Under the pieces are notes generated by a model, which was given only the letters and a program-made list of their open reading frames with translations, was not told where the DNA came from and did no database searches. Position numbers and translations under genes: made by a program. DNA of 64,000 bases from the NCBI RefSeq assembly GCF_001550135.1, contig NZ_LRUE01000013.1:331025-395024 (forward strand), given 5' to 3'. Each line of letters begins with the position of its first letter. Position 1 is the stretch's first letter. This DNA comes from Pseudoalteromonas shioyasakiensis. Its GTDB lineage: Bacteria > Pseudomonadota > Gammaproteobacteria > Enterobacterales > Alteromonadaceae. This document shows, in pieces, positions 24,136 through 32,770 of this stretch.

Positions 24136-26509
24136 ATTGCGCCAATGGGTTTTGTAAATCACCTGCATACTGCAAGCTTGAAGCTGGGTCGGTTATATCA
24201 ACCATTTGTTGATTGTTACGCAGCTGTAAGCGGTTTAAGCAAGACAATGGGAATGACTCAGCAAATAAATCATGCTCAGCAAACTTGTCTTTTAGCGCTG
24301 GGTGGCTCGCCTGATACTGAACAATTGTATCGGCGACGGCTTGCCAAAATTGTTGTTCGGTCAAAAGGCCGTCAGTTACTAAAATTGCCGAAAGGTAGCG
24401 GAAGAAGCAATCGAAAATATCAGTAAAAATAGACAACACGGCAACGCCTTCTGGAATGGTTACCTTAATCCGCTTTATTTCATCATTCAGCTCGATATTA
24501 CTATTTAATAAGGCAATTTCTTCACCAATGTCTTTAATGAATACGCCTACCGGCACATGATTGTTAAATCGAACGATGAGGTTTTCACCATGTGGCATAA
24601 AGACTAAATCATACTGGTAAAAACAATGTAGCAATGGTGTCATATAGGCCCGTAAGTAGTGGGTTAGCCACTTATCAGCACTGAGCCCCGATTTGGCAAT
24701 TTTAGCACTTACAAATGAACGGCCTTCGCTATCGATATGAAGCAAACTTGCCATAGTGGCAAGGCTTTCATTCTCGTCCATGTATTGAGCGGGATTTTCA
24801 CGCCAAAGAGCCGCCATCATTTTCTTATAAGGGTTATCGCCAAGCGCTGGATGAGTGTAATACTGCTCATCAAAGCCAAGGGTTGCGACTTCTCTTAAAG
24901 GTTGAAACTTCAGTGATTTTAAATAGCTATCTTGGTTTACTAAGTCGAACAACCATTGATTTATTGCTGGAGTTACTTTCATATAGGCGCTCGATAAGCC
25001 CCGCATAAAGCCCATATTTAAAATCGATAAGGCGGTTTTAACATAGCATTTGTGTGGTTTGCTGATGTTATACAGGGTACGAATTGATTGCTGCGGTAAA
25101 TAACTATCTTGCGAATAGCCTAAGCACACAATGTGTTTTTGCGAGATATGATAGCTATAAACATGGACTAATTTGTTAAACCACTGCCATGGATGCATAG
25201 GAAATAACAGATAGTCACTTGGCTTTAAACCTTGCTCAGTCAGTGCTTTTTCAAAGCGCAAACGCTCAGCTACATCAAGCTCATCGGCAATCAAGCTTTC
25301 GTATTTATAATCATCGGTACTTTTAAAGGTGGTATGCTGTTTGTGGCACGCAAGCCATATTATTTGAAATGGGTTTGCGGCTTCTGGGGTATATTGGTGA
25401 AAATCTTGTGAGTTAAAACCAATGCGGCCATTGTTTGCAATAAAGCTTGGGTGACCCATGGTCATTTGGGTTTCGATCACTTGAAAATCTGCGTCTGCTA
25501 ATTGCTGAGCGCTATAGCGATTATTTTTAAATTTAAATGCAAAGCCACTGAGTGTGCTCGCGAGTTCTTCGAGATAGGTGCCAAGCATTGATTTATCTAT
25601 GTTTAACTTGTCATTACACTCAAGTACAAACGCGATAGCGTCTAATGGTTGGCTGTTGTTAAGCGCCATTTTAGTAATGCTATTTGGCTCAACTTGCAGG
25701 TGATTAAGCAACATAGGCTCACCTTTAAACTGATAGCTTTGTCCACCCATGGTATGCAACACATAATGGTTAGGTTTGTCACTGTCGTAGCTAAACAGTC
25801 GTTCGTGATAAAACTCACTGAGCATTTTGGCAATCAGTAAACGGTTTGCGTATTGCCAAGCCTGTTGGTCTAGGTGAGAATTACTGCTAGAGGGCGTTGC
25901 TTGTTGCACTGCAGGCCCTTGCTGTGAAGTGTCGAATCGAGACGAAAGATGCTGTAAGTAATTAAAATGATCTTTTTCTAAACTACCTAGTAATGCAGTT
26001 TTCTCACCTAATTTAATAACTTTATGATGGCTGAAACCTGCCTTTAAGTTAAGGCGATGAATTTTATGATTGGCTACATCTGGCTCCACAATCACTCGCT
26101 CACATGAGAGGGTATTAAACATAAACTCTAATACCGACTGCATAACAGCAAGGCTAAACCCTGCAACAGAGAACTGCTTTGGAGCAAGTAAAATATGCAT
26201 GCCCAAATCGCCGTTTTTAAGCGCTAGGTGGTTCTCAAGTTTCAGTATTTGAGGTTTGTAAATTTCAATTAAAGCAATGGGTGTTTGGTTTATTTCAAGC
26301 AAATAGGCTTGTTGAGCCTCATCTTTATTGAGTGTTGTATAAAATTCTAAAATTTCTTCGGGTGAATGTTCCATTGCTCCCCAAAACTGGGCTTGGGGGT
26401 GTTTAAGCCAAGGGGTAATAATCGTTAGATCGTGTTCAGGGTTTAATGTTCTGATTTTTACATCACCAAGCAAAGCGTGCTTGATAGGAGTTTCAGTGAT
26501 GTTTTTCAT
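24110..26509 (-). CDS. Fused acyltransferase-NIS siderophore synthetase (BibC-like)
   Basis: The 799-residue protein has two enzymes in one chain. Residues about 1-195 form a GNAT acyltransferase of the IucB/AlcB type (FWGAMEHSPEEI, HILLAPKQFSVAGFSLAV, CERVIVEPDVANHKIHRLNLKAGF) that acylates the N-hydroxylated diamine. Residues about 220-799 form an IucA/IucC synthetase (GHPSFIANNGRIGF, YTPEAANPFQIIW, MHPWQW, and KTALSILNMGFMRGL), which activates a carboxylate with ATP and condenses it with an amine. The same fusion is known as BibC in bisucaberin synthesis, where it dimerises N-hydroxy-N-succinylcadaverine. The product here is likely a putrebactin- or bisucaberin-type dihydroxamate; which diamine is used cannot be read from sequence by eye. 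Confidence 0.9.
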   Translation of the reverse strand: MKNITETPIKHALLGDVKIRTLNPEHDLTIITPWLKHPQAQFWGAMEHSPEEILEFYTTLNKDEAQQAYLLEINQTPIALIEIYKPQILKLENHLALKNGDLGMHILLAPKQFSVAGFSLAVMQSVLEFMFNTLSCERVIVEPDVANHKIHRLNLKAGFSHHKVIKLGEKTALLGSLEKDHFNYLQHLSSRFDTSQQGPAVQQATPSSSNSHLDQQAWQYANRLLIAKMLSEFYHERLFSYDSDKPNHYVLHTMGGQSYQFKGEPMLLNHLQVEPNSITKMALNNSQPLDAIAFVLECNDKLNIDKSMLGTYLEELASTLSGFAFKFKNNRYSAQQLADADFQVIETQMTMGHPSFIANNGRIGFNSQDFHQYTPEAANPFQIIWLACHKQHTTFKSTDDYKYESLIADELDVAERLRFEKALTEQGLKPSDYLLFPMHPWQWFNKLVHVYSYHISQKHIVCLGYSQDSYLPQQSIRTLYNISKPHKCYVKTALSILNMGFMRGLSSAYMKVTPAINQWLFDLVNQDSYLKSLKFQPLREVATLGFDEQYYTHPALGDNPYKKMMAALWRENPAQYMDENESLATMASLLHIDSEGRSFVSAKIAKSGLSADKWLTHYLRAYMTPLLHCFYQYDLVFMPHGENLIVRFNNHVPVGVFIKDIGEEIALLNSNIELNDEIKRIKVTIPEGVAVLSIFTDIFDCFFRYLSAILVTDGLLTEQQFWQAVADTIVQYQASHPALKDKFAEHDLFAESFPLSCLNRLQLRNNQQMVDITDPASSLQYAGDLQNPLAQYALANTTA

Positions 26510-26528
26510 AATTGTATTCTCTTAAAAA

Positions 26529-27716
26529 TTAATAACTGTGAATAGGGTCTGTTGAGGTATGTTTGTTGCGTAAAAAAAGCAGATAAAACAAACATAAAGT
26601 GATGGCAAAGCCGACAGAACCCGTCAGTAATGGGGTGTTAAGTTCAAAGCGAGATACTAAATCTCCCGCTAAAAATGAGGCGCAGATGACACCGATATTT
26701 TGTATAAAATGAAGCTTGGCAAAGTCGCTTGAGTAAAAACGTGGTTCGCTCATTGCAAACAACATGACTTGTAGACGCACAGTTAGTAAAAATAGCCCAA
26801 TAGCAAATACAACACGGCCGAACACAAGCCATTGCCAGTGTGAACTAAGTTGTATAAATAGGCCGATACTGCTCAACACAAGTGCATAAGCGATTGTTTT
26901 ACTGTGCTTATTGGTTGCGGCTTTGTTTCTGGTTGTAATCAAAATGACAAGCGCAACCCAAGCAGGGATAGCAAACACAGCGCCAGCTAAAAGAGCGTTG
27001 CTGAATTCGCTTACTTGTTGCCAAAGTAGCGTAAAGTATGGCGTTGCTAAGAACATGCTGAAGTACACGCCCATAGATATAACCCCTAAGCGAATAATGT
27101 AGCCAGGGAAACGCTGTCGTTTTACTGATGATGCGGTTAATTCCCGTGGCTTGTAGCTTACTTTTAATAAGTAAATTAAATACAAGCAGAGCATAACCTG
27201 TAAGGAGTCACCTGCAGCCATCACTAAATATAAAAAGCGCGGCTCAATACTTTGGATGATCAAGCCACCTAATAAAGCACCGCCAATACCACCAAAGTGT
27301 AAAAGCACGCTAAATAAAGCAACGACACCGAGGTGCTGTTGTTTTTCTTCGATACTTAGAACAAAGGGATAAATAAGCAGGTAACTTGCTTTAAATACCA
27401 GCATGAGCTGTGATAACAGCCAAAAGCTCCACACGTTTTCGCTGTAAAAGCACGCAACACCCAATAGCCCTGCAATTATTTGGGTGATCACCCATAAATA
27501 CAGTTCGTGCACGTGCTGCGCTATTTTCGCCCATACAGGGAAAGCACACATCACAGTGATGCAGCAAACAGCAATATAGGCACCAATGTGATTACTTGAT
27601 TGCAAACCAAATTGGGCACTAAAAAACTGCGGGTAAAAGGGCAAAATCATGGTGTCGCAAACAACAGATATAATCGTCAGCAGCACCAAGCTTGACTTTA
27701 ATGCGGGTTGTTTCAT
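26529..27716 (-). CDS. MFS transporter, probable siderophore exporter
   Basis: The 395-residue protein has about 12 TM helices of the major facilitator type. Its gene starts in an ATGA overlap with the stop of the monooxygenase gene and ends 19 bases before the synthetase gene, so it is translated as part of the siderophore operon. Position suggests export of the finished siderophore (by analogy with other NIS clusters); import of the ferric form cannot be excluded. Confidence 0.83.
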   Translation of the reverse strand: MKQPALKSSLVLLTIISVVCDTMILPFYPQFFSAQFGLQSSNHIGAYIAVCCITVMCAFPVWAKIAQHVHELYLWVITQIIAGLLGVACFYSENVWSFWLLSQLMLVFKASYLLIYPFVLSIEEKQQHLGVVALFSVLLHFGGIGGALLGGLIIQSIEPRFLYLVMAAGDSLQVMLCLYLIYLLKVSYKPRELTASSVKRQRFPGYIIRLGVISMGVYFSMFLATPYFTLLWQQVSEFSNALLAGAVFAIPAWVALVILITTRNKAATNKHSKTIAYALVLSSIGLFIQLSSHWQWLVFGRVVFAIGLFLLTVRLQVMLFAMSEPRFYSSDFAKLHFIQNIGVICASFLAGDLVSRFELNTPLLTGSVGFAITLCLFYLLFLRNKHTSTDPIHSY

Positions 27717-29005
27717 GCTATTTGCTTCTGTTTTTCGTTGACAACATCGGGTAAACCAAACTCTTGAAAGGCAATTTGTGTTTCAACAGGGTAGGGGGCA
27801 TAACCTAAGATTGAGCGCAGAATATGGCTGTTTCTGTAGCAGGCCATGCCTAGATCTGGCGTTACAAAACCATGACTATGTAGCTCAGCATTTTGTACAA
27901 ACAACCTTTGTAGCTTGTCGATACTGTAATTTCGCTCAACAGCAAAGCACCCGTTATCTAGCCAATTTATTTCGCTCATTAAGCCACTTAGAAAATCGGG
28001 TAGCTGATAACTAAAGCCTGTTGCCATAATGACGTGATTACTATGTAAGCTAAACTCAGCCTGCTGTTCACTGTGTTTAAAAACTAACTTACTGCCTTGT
28101 TTTTTAATGAGCTCGCTGTTGGTCAATAACCTTGCTCGGTTTACCCCTTGAATATCAAGTTGGTAGAGCTGATCATAAATCTGATTAATTAACTCTGAGT
28201 TGATGCCTTTGTATAAATTACGTTGCTTGGCTAGTAACTCCTGTTTGGTTGTCTGTTCTAGGTTATAAAAGTAATCAACATACTCAGGAGAGGTCATTTC
28301 TAGCGTGAGTTTCGTGTACTCAAGAGGAAAGAAACGCGGCGCTCGCGTTACCCAATTGAGTTGGTAGTTATGCTGTTTAATGTCACACAACAAATCATAA
28401 AATACTTCAGCAGCACTTTGCCCTGAGCCAATCACAGTGATGCTCTTGCTATTTACTAATTCATCCCGTTTAAACAGATATTCTGTGGCATGGCAGAGCT
28501 GTGTATCTTCAGCCTGAACAGCGGGTGGGTAATAAGGTGAGGGACCTGTGCCCAGTACCAAGTGACGACAATAAAGCGTTTTTGTTTGCTTTGCAGATTC
28601 AACAGTGAGTACATAGAGCTGCTTTGTTTGATCAAACTGGCTATGAATGACTTTATGGCCAAATTGTATGTTACTTAATTGGCTTGCTGCCCATTGGCAA
28701 TACTGGTTGTATTGCTCACGCAGTAAAAAGAAGCTTTCTCGAATATAAAACTGATACAGCTTACCTTGTTGTTTCGCATAGTTTAAAAAGCTGTATGGAT
28801 TGGTTGGATCTGCCAATGTAACTAAATCCGACATAAACGGTGTTTGTAACGTAACACCATCGAGCATCAGCCCAGGATGCCAATTAAATTCATCACGTTG
28901 CTCTAAAAATAGCGAATCAAGTGTTTCAATTGGTTCAGCTAAACATGCCAAACTGAGGTTGAACGGACCAAGACCCACAGCAATTAAATCGTATACTTTA
29001 TTCAT
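27713..29005 (-). CDS. Diamine/lysine/ornithine N-monooxygenase (BibB/DesB-like)
   Basis: The 430-residue protein is a flavin-dependent N-hydroxylase: FAD site GLGPFNLSLACL at the start, substrate segment LEQRDEFNWHPGLMLDGVTLQTPFMSDL (family hallmark, quoted in part: FNWHPGLML), NADPH site VIGSGQSAAEVFYDL and the second hallmark ATGFSYQLP. It adds a hydroxyl group to the free amine of cadaverine, putrescine or the parent amino acid using O2 and NADPH. The ATG at 29005 overlaps the decarboxylase stop by 8 bases and has GAGG 9 bases ahead; an upstream ATG at 29020 adds five residues and is less likely. Confidence 0.93.
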   Translation of the reverse strand: MNKVYDLIAVGLGPFNLSLACLAEPIETLDSLFLEQRDEFNWHPGLMLDGVTLQTPFMSDLVTLADPTNPYSFLNYAKQQGKLYQFYIRESFFLLREQYNQYCQWAASQLSNIQFGHKVIHSQFDQTKQLYVLTVESAKQTKTLYCRHLVLGTGPSPYYPPAVQAEDTQLCHATEYLFKRDELVNSKSITVIGSGQSAAEVFYDLLCDIKQHNYQLNWVTRAPRFFPLEYTKLTLEMTSPEYVDYFYNLEQTTKQELLAKQRNLYKGINSELINQIYDQLYQLDIQGVNRARLLTNSELIKKQGSKLVFKHSEQQAEFSLHSNHVIMATGFSYQLPDFLSGLMSEINWLDNGCFAVERNYSIDKLQRLFVQNAELHSHGFVTPDLGMACYRNSHILRSILGYAPYPVETQIAFQEFGLPDVVNEKQKQIA

Positions 29006-30542
29006 GGCTAGTTTCCTCAACTTTTAGGCGTGCCTTGATGCTGTAGGCGCAGGCTTTAATATCAGCTGCAATGCTTTTAATGTCTTCAATTTGTGTGTTT
29101 GGATTAAGTAACGTGAACTTTAAGTAGTTGATACCTCTGAATTTGGTGCGAGCAATGGCACACTCACCTTGTTTGAATAGCTCATCTTTAATTTGATAAT
29201 TAAGCAGGTTTAATTGCTCATCACTGAGGCTTTTATCGTTAAAGCGAAACACTAAGGTGCTCAGTTCAGGTTGGTGAATTAGCTCAAATTCTGGGTCTTG
29301 TTTGAGCGCCACATAACTACTACGGGCTAATGCCATAACAGAAGAAAACACTTTGCCAATCTGTTCGTGGCCCATAATGCGTAAAGTTAGCCAAAGTTTT
29401 AGGGCATCAAAACGGCGAGTCGTTTGAATGCTTTTATCAACAAGATTTGGTGCTGCTTGTGGGTTGTCGTTAAACGGATTTAAATAATCAGCATGATGAG
29501 TTAAATGTTTAAATTGCTTTTTATCAGCAACAATAAATGCGCTACTACTGACAGGTTGTAAGAATGATTTGTGGTAATCTAACGTCACCGAGTCAGCATG
29601 CTCAATGCCATTGAGTAAGTGACGGTGATCATCAGCAGCAAGTAGTCCACAGCCATAAGCGGCATCGACATGAAGCCATAAATTATCAGCTTTGCACCGC
29701 GCTTTTAGCTTATCTATAGGGTCTATTGAACCAAAGTCAGTTGTGCCTGCAGTAGCGACAAGCGCTATAGGAATATTGCCTTGTGCTTTACACTCATTAA
29801 TAGCTGTATCAAGTGCGGTTAGGTCCATTTTAAATTCTTTATCAACTGCAACTGGAACAACCGCGTTATAGCCAAGGCCCAGTAAAGCGGCGGACTTTTG
29901 AATACTAAAATGGCTGACTTCAGAGCAAAAAATACGGTAGCGATGGGCATCAGGACTTAAACCAAAATCGCGAATAAGGTGCCCAGACAAGCGCTCTGCA
30001 GCATGGTCTCTAGCAAGTAACAATGCCATTAAATTAGATTGACTGCCGCCACTTGTGAATATGCCATCGGCAGTAGCACTTAAGCCAATGCGTTCGATAC
30101 TCCAGTCAATTAACTTTTGCTCAATGAGCGTCCCGCCAGCACTTTGGTCCCAAGTGTCTAACGAAGAATTTATAGCAGTTAATAACTGTTCGGCTATTAC
30201 CGCAGGGTAAGCAACGGGGCAGTTTAGGTGGGCAACATATTTTGGATGATGAAAGTAGACTGCATGATCTAAATATAGAGATTTTACTTCGCCTAGCGCT
30301 TGCTCAACGTTATTGAGAGGTTGATTTAGTTCAATACTGGCAATTAGTTTACTCAGCTCCTTATGACAGACACCAGAATGAACTTGTTTTGCTGAACGCA
30401 GTGCTTGATGGATAAGCGACAGTGTTTGCATTGAAGCCATCTCATATTTGAGCAAATTATTTTCGTTAAAAATAAATGCTTGGGGTTGTTCATCAACATT
30501 TATTGATGAATGAGTATTAAGCACGGGGGCTAATTGATTCAC
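28998..30542 (-). CDS. PLP-dependent decarboxylase for siderophore diamine (BibA/DesA-like)
   Basis: The 514-residue protein is a group II PLP decarboxylase with HVDAAYG (Asp293) and the PLP lysine Lys325 in LDYHKSFLQP. The close relatives act on lysine, ornithine or diaminobutyrate; as first gene of an operon with an amine N-hydroxylase and a NIS synthetase it most likely makes cadaverine or putrescine. It starts with GTG at 30542, with AAGGA about 9 bases upstream. A Fur box lies 40-60 bases upstream, so the operon is expected to be induced by iron limitation. Confidence 0.9.
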   Translation of the reverse strand: MNQLAPVLNTHSSINVDEQPQAFIFNENNLLKYEMASMQTLSLIHQALRSAKQVHSGVCHKELSKLIASIELNQPLNNVEQALGEVKSLYLDHAVYFHHPKYVAHLNCPVAYPAVIAEQLLTAINSSLDTWDQSAGGTLIEQKLIDWSIERIGLSATADGIFTSGGSQSNLMALLLARDHAAERLSGHLIRDFGLSPDAHRYRIFCSEVSHFSIQKSAALLGLGYNAVVPVAVDKEFKMDLTALDTAINECKAQGNIPIALVATAGTTDFGSIDPIDKLKARCKADNLWLHVDAAYGCGLLAADDHRHLLNGIEHADSVTLDYHKSFLQPVSSSAFIVADKKQFKHLTHHADYLNPFNDNPQAAPNLVDKSIQTTRRFDALKLWLTLRIMGHEQIGKVFSSVMALARSSYVALKQDPEFELIHQPELSTLVFRFNDKSLSDEQLNLLNYQIKDELFKQGECAIARTKFRGINYLKFTLLNPNTQIEDIKSIAADIKACAYSIKARLKVEETSHE

Positions 30543-30580
30543 GACTCAATTCCTTCTCAGTTAATTTGAATCGGGATCGT

Positions 30581-30603
30581 AATGATAGCGATTCTCAATA
30601 TCA
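30581..30603 (-). promoter_or_regulatory. Fur box of siderophore operon
   Basis: Read on the minus strand, the segment contains TTGAGAATCGCTATCATT, close to the Fur consensus in which GAGAATCATTATCATT is typical. It lies about 40 bases upstream of the decarboxylase start, in promoter position. Confidence 0.72.
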
Positions 30604-30967
30604 ATAATAATAAATCATTAATTTACTTTACAATTTAATTACCTTTTGTAGGTTGAAGGTGTTTTGTTTTTTATTTTATCTAGTAATAAATAATTGTAAT
30701 CAGATCAAAGACTATAACTAAATTAATCCCTTTTTTAGGTTCTAATTGGCAGCGTTGTTTTACTTTTTCGATGAAAATGAGCACAAATAAAAGCAATAAA
30801 GCCATCATTTAAGAAAACTTTAATAGGTAGGTGAGAGGTTTTAATCGCTAAGTAAACACACTTTGAGCTGCTATAAAATGCGTAAGCAAAGTGAGGATTC
30901 TGCGAATAGTTATTTTAAAAAAGCTGGGTTACAAAGTGGGTGAGGATTAAATTAAATGAAAATAATC
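30604..30967. other. Intergenic stretch without recognised gene
   Basis: This stretch lies between the Fur box and the hairpin after the PepSY gene. It is AT-rich and has a 21-codon frame at 30878-30943 without a good ribosome site, and a repeated nonamer GTGAGGATT (about 30891 and 30940). I see no RNA gene, promoter pair or coding region I can support. Confidence 0.4.
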
Positions 30968-30995
30968 TTGCCATTGCTCTTTACGAGAATGGCAA
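30968..30995 (-). terminator. Hairpin after PepSY/DUF4920 operon
   Basis: TTGCCATT (30968-30975) and AATGGCAA (30988-30995) form an 8-bp stem, extended inside by CTC/GAG. It lies 15 bases past the stop of the PepSY-like gene; the minus-strand tail is T-rich but interrupted. Confidence 0.5.
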
Positions 30996-31009
30996 CAGGA
31001 AACTTTAGC

Positions 31010-31588
31010 TTATAAAAACACATAAGCAGCGGGGAGTAGCATACCGCTAATGACTAATACAGAGCGGCTGCCCCATGGGCTATTTTTACCCTTGATCATA
31101 AACAAGCCGCTGATTGCTAAAAACAGCAGCAGCCCAGCAAAAATATCAGAAAAAATCACCCAAGAAGCTTTTGTCTCGTTCAAGTGTAAGCGGTTAAATG
31201 CTTGAAATACATGACGAGGCTCAATGGCTTCATAGCTTATGATATCTTTATTGAGTTTAAGGCTGAGGTTGTTACCGTTTTTTAAAAACACCTTAAACTC
31301 TTGCGGCGACACCCAATAAGAAGCCTTTACCGGCTCGCTTACATCAGCATGGGAGATAATTTGCTCAATCAGCAACGCGTCATTATCTAATTGCCAAGTT
31401 TCATCGCTCACACGGATTTGCTGGTGGCTTACTTTGTAGTTTGGGTTCCAATCATCTTTGTGGTTCACTGCAATGCCAGAAACCGCAAAGATAATTACTA
31501 AACCAACACAAAAGTAACCAATATCGCGGTGTAAGTTTCTGTTTAGCTTAAACCAGTTGATACTTGATTTGTTACTCAATGATTTCAA
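31010..31588 (-). CDS. PepSY-associated TM protein
   Basis: The 192-residue protein begins with the PepSY-TM pattern (KLNRNLHRDIGYFCVGLVIIFAVSGIAVN split at the helix start), has a periplasmic loop (about 45-135) and then RHVFQAFNRLHLNETKASWVIFSDIFAG leading into two more helices. Such proteins are found with iron-siderophore uptake or reductase genes and with metal handling. Its start overlaps the end of the DUF4920 gene by 17 bases, so the two form an operon. It is on the same strand as the siderophore operon, but 467 bases and a hairpin separate them. Confidence 0.75.
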   Translation of the reverse strand: MKSLSNKSSINWFKLNRNLHRDIGYFCVGLVIIFAVSGIAVNHKDDWNPNYKVSHQQIRVSDETWQLDNDALLIEQIISHADVSEPVKASYWVSPQEFKVFLKNGNNLSLKLNKDIISYEAIEPRHVFQAFNRLHLNETKASWVIFSDIFAGLLLFLAISGLFMIKGKNSPWGSRSVLVISGMLLPAAYVFL

Positions 31589-32042
31589 CTCCGCTCGGTA
31601 CGAGCTGATAAATAGCCATTGCTTCAGTCACTGAGTTTGCATCAAAGCTTTCGCCTGCTTGCTGCGCTTTGTGAGCAAGTAGCGCTTTAGTGCGGCCAAG
31701 GCTAAGCTGAATTTTATCGAGCTTACCAGTTACGATAGCTTTACTGCCTTTAGCCGTCATCGGGAATACCATGTCGCCATCTTCAACTTTGATACGTAAG
31801 TTTTCAAAGCGTTTGTCAGATGCAAGCGTCATCCAGCAACCACGTTTTTCGCAAACCCCAGTGATAGTCCCTTCCACGGTAATTGGACTTGCAAGGTAAT
31901 CGTCTGGTGAGGCCATAACCGTCGAAATTTTAATGAGTTTGTCACTGTCGACTGGATTGCCAAACTGTAAGCTAAAGGCGTGTTGGCTAAAGCTTAAAAG
32001 CGCCAATGAGAATGCAATAAATATTTTTGATTTTAGGAACAT
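31572..32042 (-). CDS. Secreted DUF4920 (OB-fold-like) protein
   Basis: The 156-residue protein has a signal peptide (cleavage near AFS, 24) and a beta-rich domain with the DUF4920 pattern ITVEGTITGVCEKRGCWMTL, where Cys pairs flank KRG. The family function is unknown; the conserved Cys residues suggest metal or redox contact. It is the first gene of a two-gene operon with a PepSY-TM protein. Confidence 0.75.
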   Translation of the reverse strand: MFLKSKIFIAFSLALLSFSQHAFSLQFGNPVDSDKLIKISTVMASPDDYLASPITVEGTITGVCEKRGCWMTLASDKRFENLRIKVEDGDMVFPMTAKGSKAIVTGKLDKIQLSLGRTKALLAHKAQQAGESFDANSVTEAMAIYQLVPSGVEIIE

Positions 32043-32131
32043 AGCGGTTGCTTCTTGAAATAAAATTAAGCCTTAGTTTAAGCGATTTACTTGTATGATA
32101 AAAGTTTAATGAGATTAAAAATGATTTGCAA

Positions 32132-32767
32132 TTATATCAAGCCTAGATCAATTGCTTTTAATGCTGCACGGGTTCTATCACGTACATCTAGCTTTCTGAG
32201 AATAAAAGACACTTGATTACGGATAGTCCCTTCAGACTTATAAAGTGCCTCGGCGATTTCACTATTTGAATAGCCTGCAGCGATTAAATTGAGCACTCTA
32301 AGCTCGCTTTTACTTAATTTATCAGGAGTTGCTAAAGAAGTATCGGTTGTTTTAGTGGGCTTATTCAAAATTCGCTCGGTGATCGCAGGAGCTAGCGCTG
32401 AGCCACCTTTAGCAAGTGTTTCGATGGCGCTGACCAAGCGCTCTAAATTAATATCTTTTAACGCATAACCCTTAGCGCCATAGCGAATACATTCTAGCAC
32501 TTGTTCACTATCATCAAAGGTCGTGAGTACCAGTACTGGTTGCCTCAGCTGTTGTGCTTGCATACTTTTCAGTACGCCAATACCGTCTAGAATAGGCATG
32601 CGAATATCAAGGAGTACAACATCAATAGAATGTTGCTTGAGCATCTCAAGAGCCGTTTGGCCATTGTCAGCCTCAGCCACGACTTGAATATTTGCTTTAA
32701 GGGCGAGTAAGCTTTTTAAGCCTTCTCTTAATAATGTTTGGTCATCAACGAGTAATACCCTAATCAT
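32132..32767 (-). CDS. NarL/LuxR-type response regulator (DesR-like)
   Basis: The 211-residue protein has a receiver domain (1-118) with acidic pair Asp8-Asp9, phospho-acceptor Asp54 in LLDIRMP, Thr in LTTFDD and Lys in ALKD, then a LuxR HTH (about 145-208, LSKSELRVLNLIAAGYSNSEIAE quoted in part: RVLNLIAAGYSNSEIAE). It is encoded 3 bases after a DesK-like kinase. A perfect dyad upstream of the kinase gene is a candidate binding site. DesK/DesR systems sense membrane fluidity; whether this one does is not shown. Confidence 0.92.
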   Translation of the reverse strand: MIRVLLVDDQTLLREGLKSLLALKANIQVVAEADNGQTALEMLKQHSIDVVLLDIRMPILDGIGVLKSMQAQQLRQPVLVLTTFDDSEQVLECIRYGAKGYALKDINLERLVSAIETLAKGGSALAPAITERILNKPTKTTDTSLATPDKLSKSELRVLNLIAAGYSNSEIAEALYKSEGTIRNQVSFILRKLDVRDRTRAALKAIDLGLI

Positions 32768-32770
32768 TTT

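Noticed and set aside
30878..30943. 21-codon frame in the 467-base gap upstream of the siderophore operon
   Set aside because: No good ribosome site, no signal or motif, and too short to judge by eye; conservation data would be needed.
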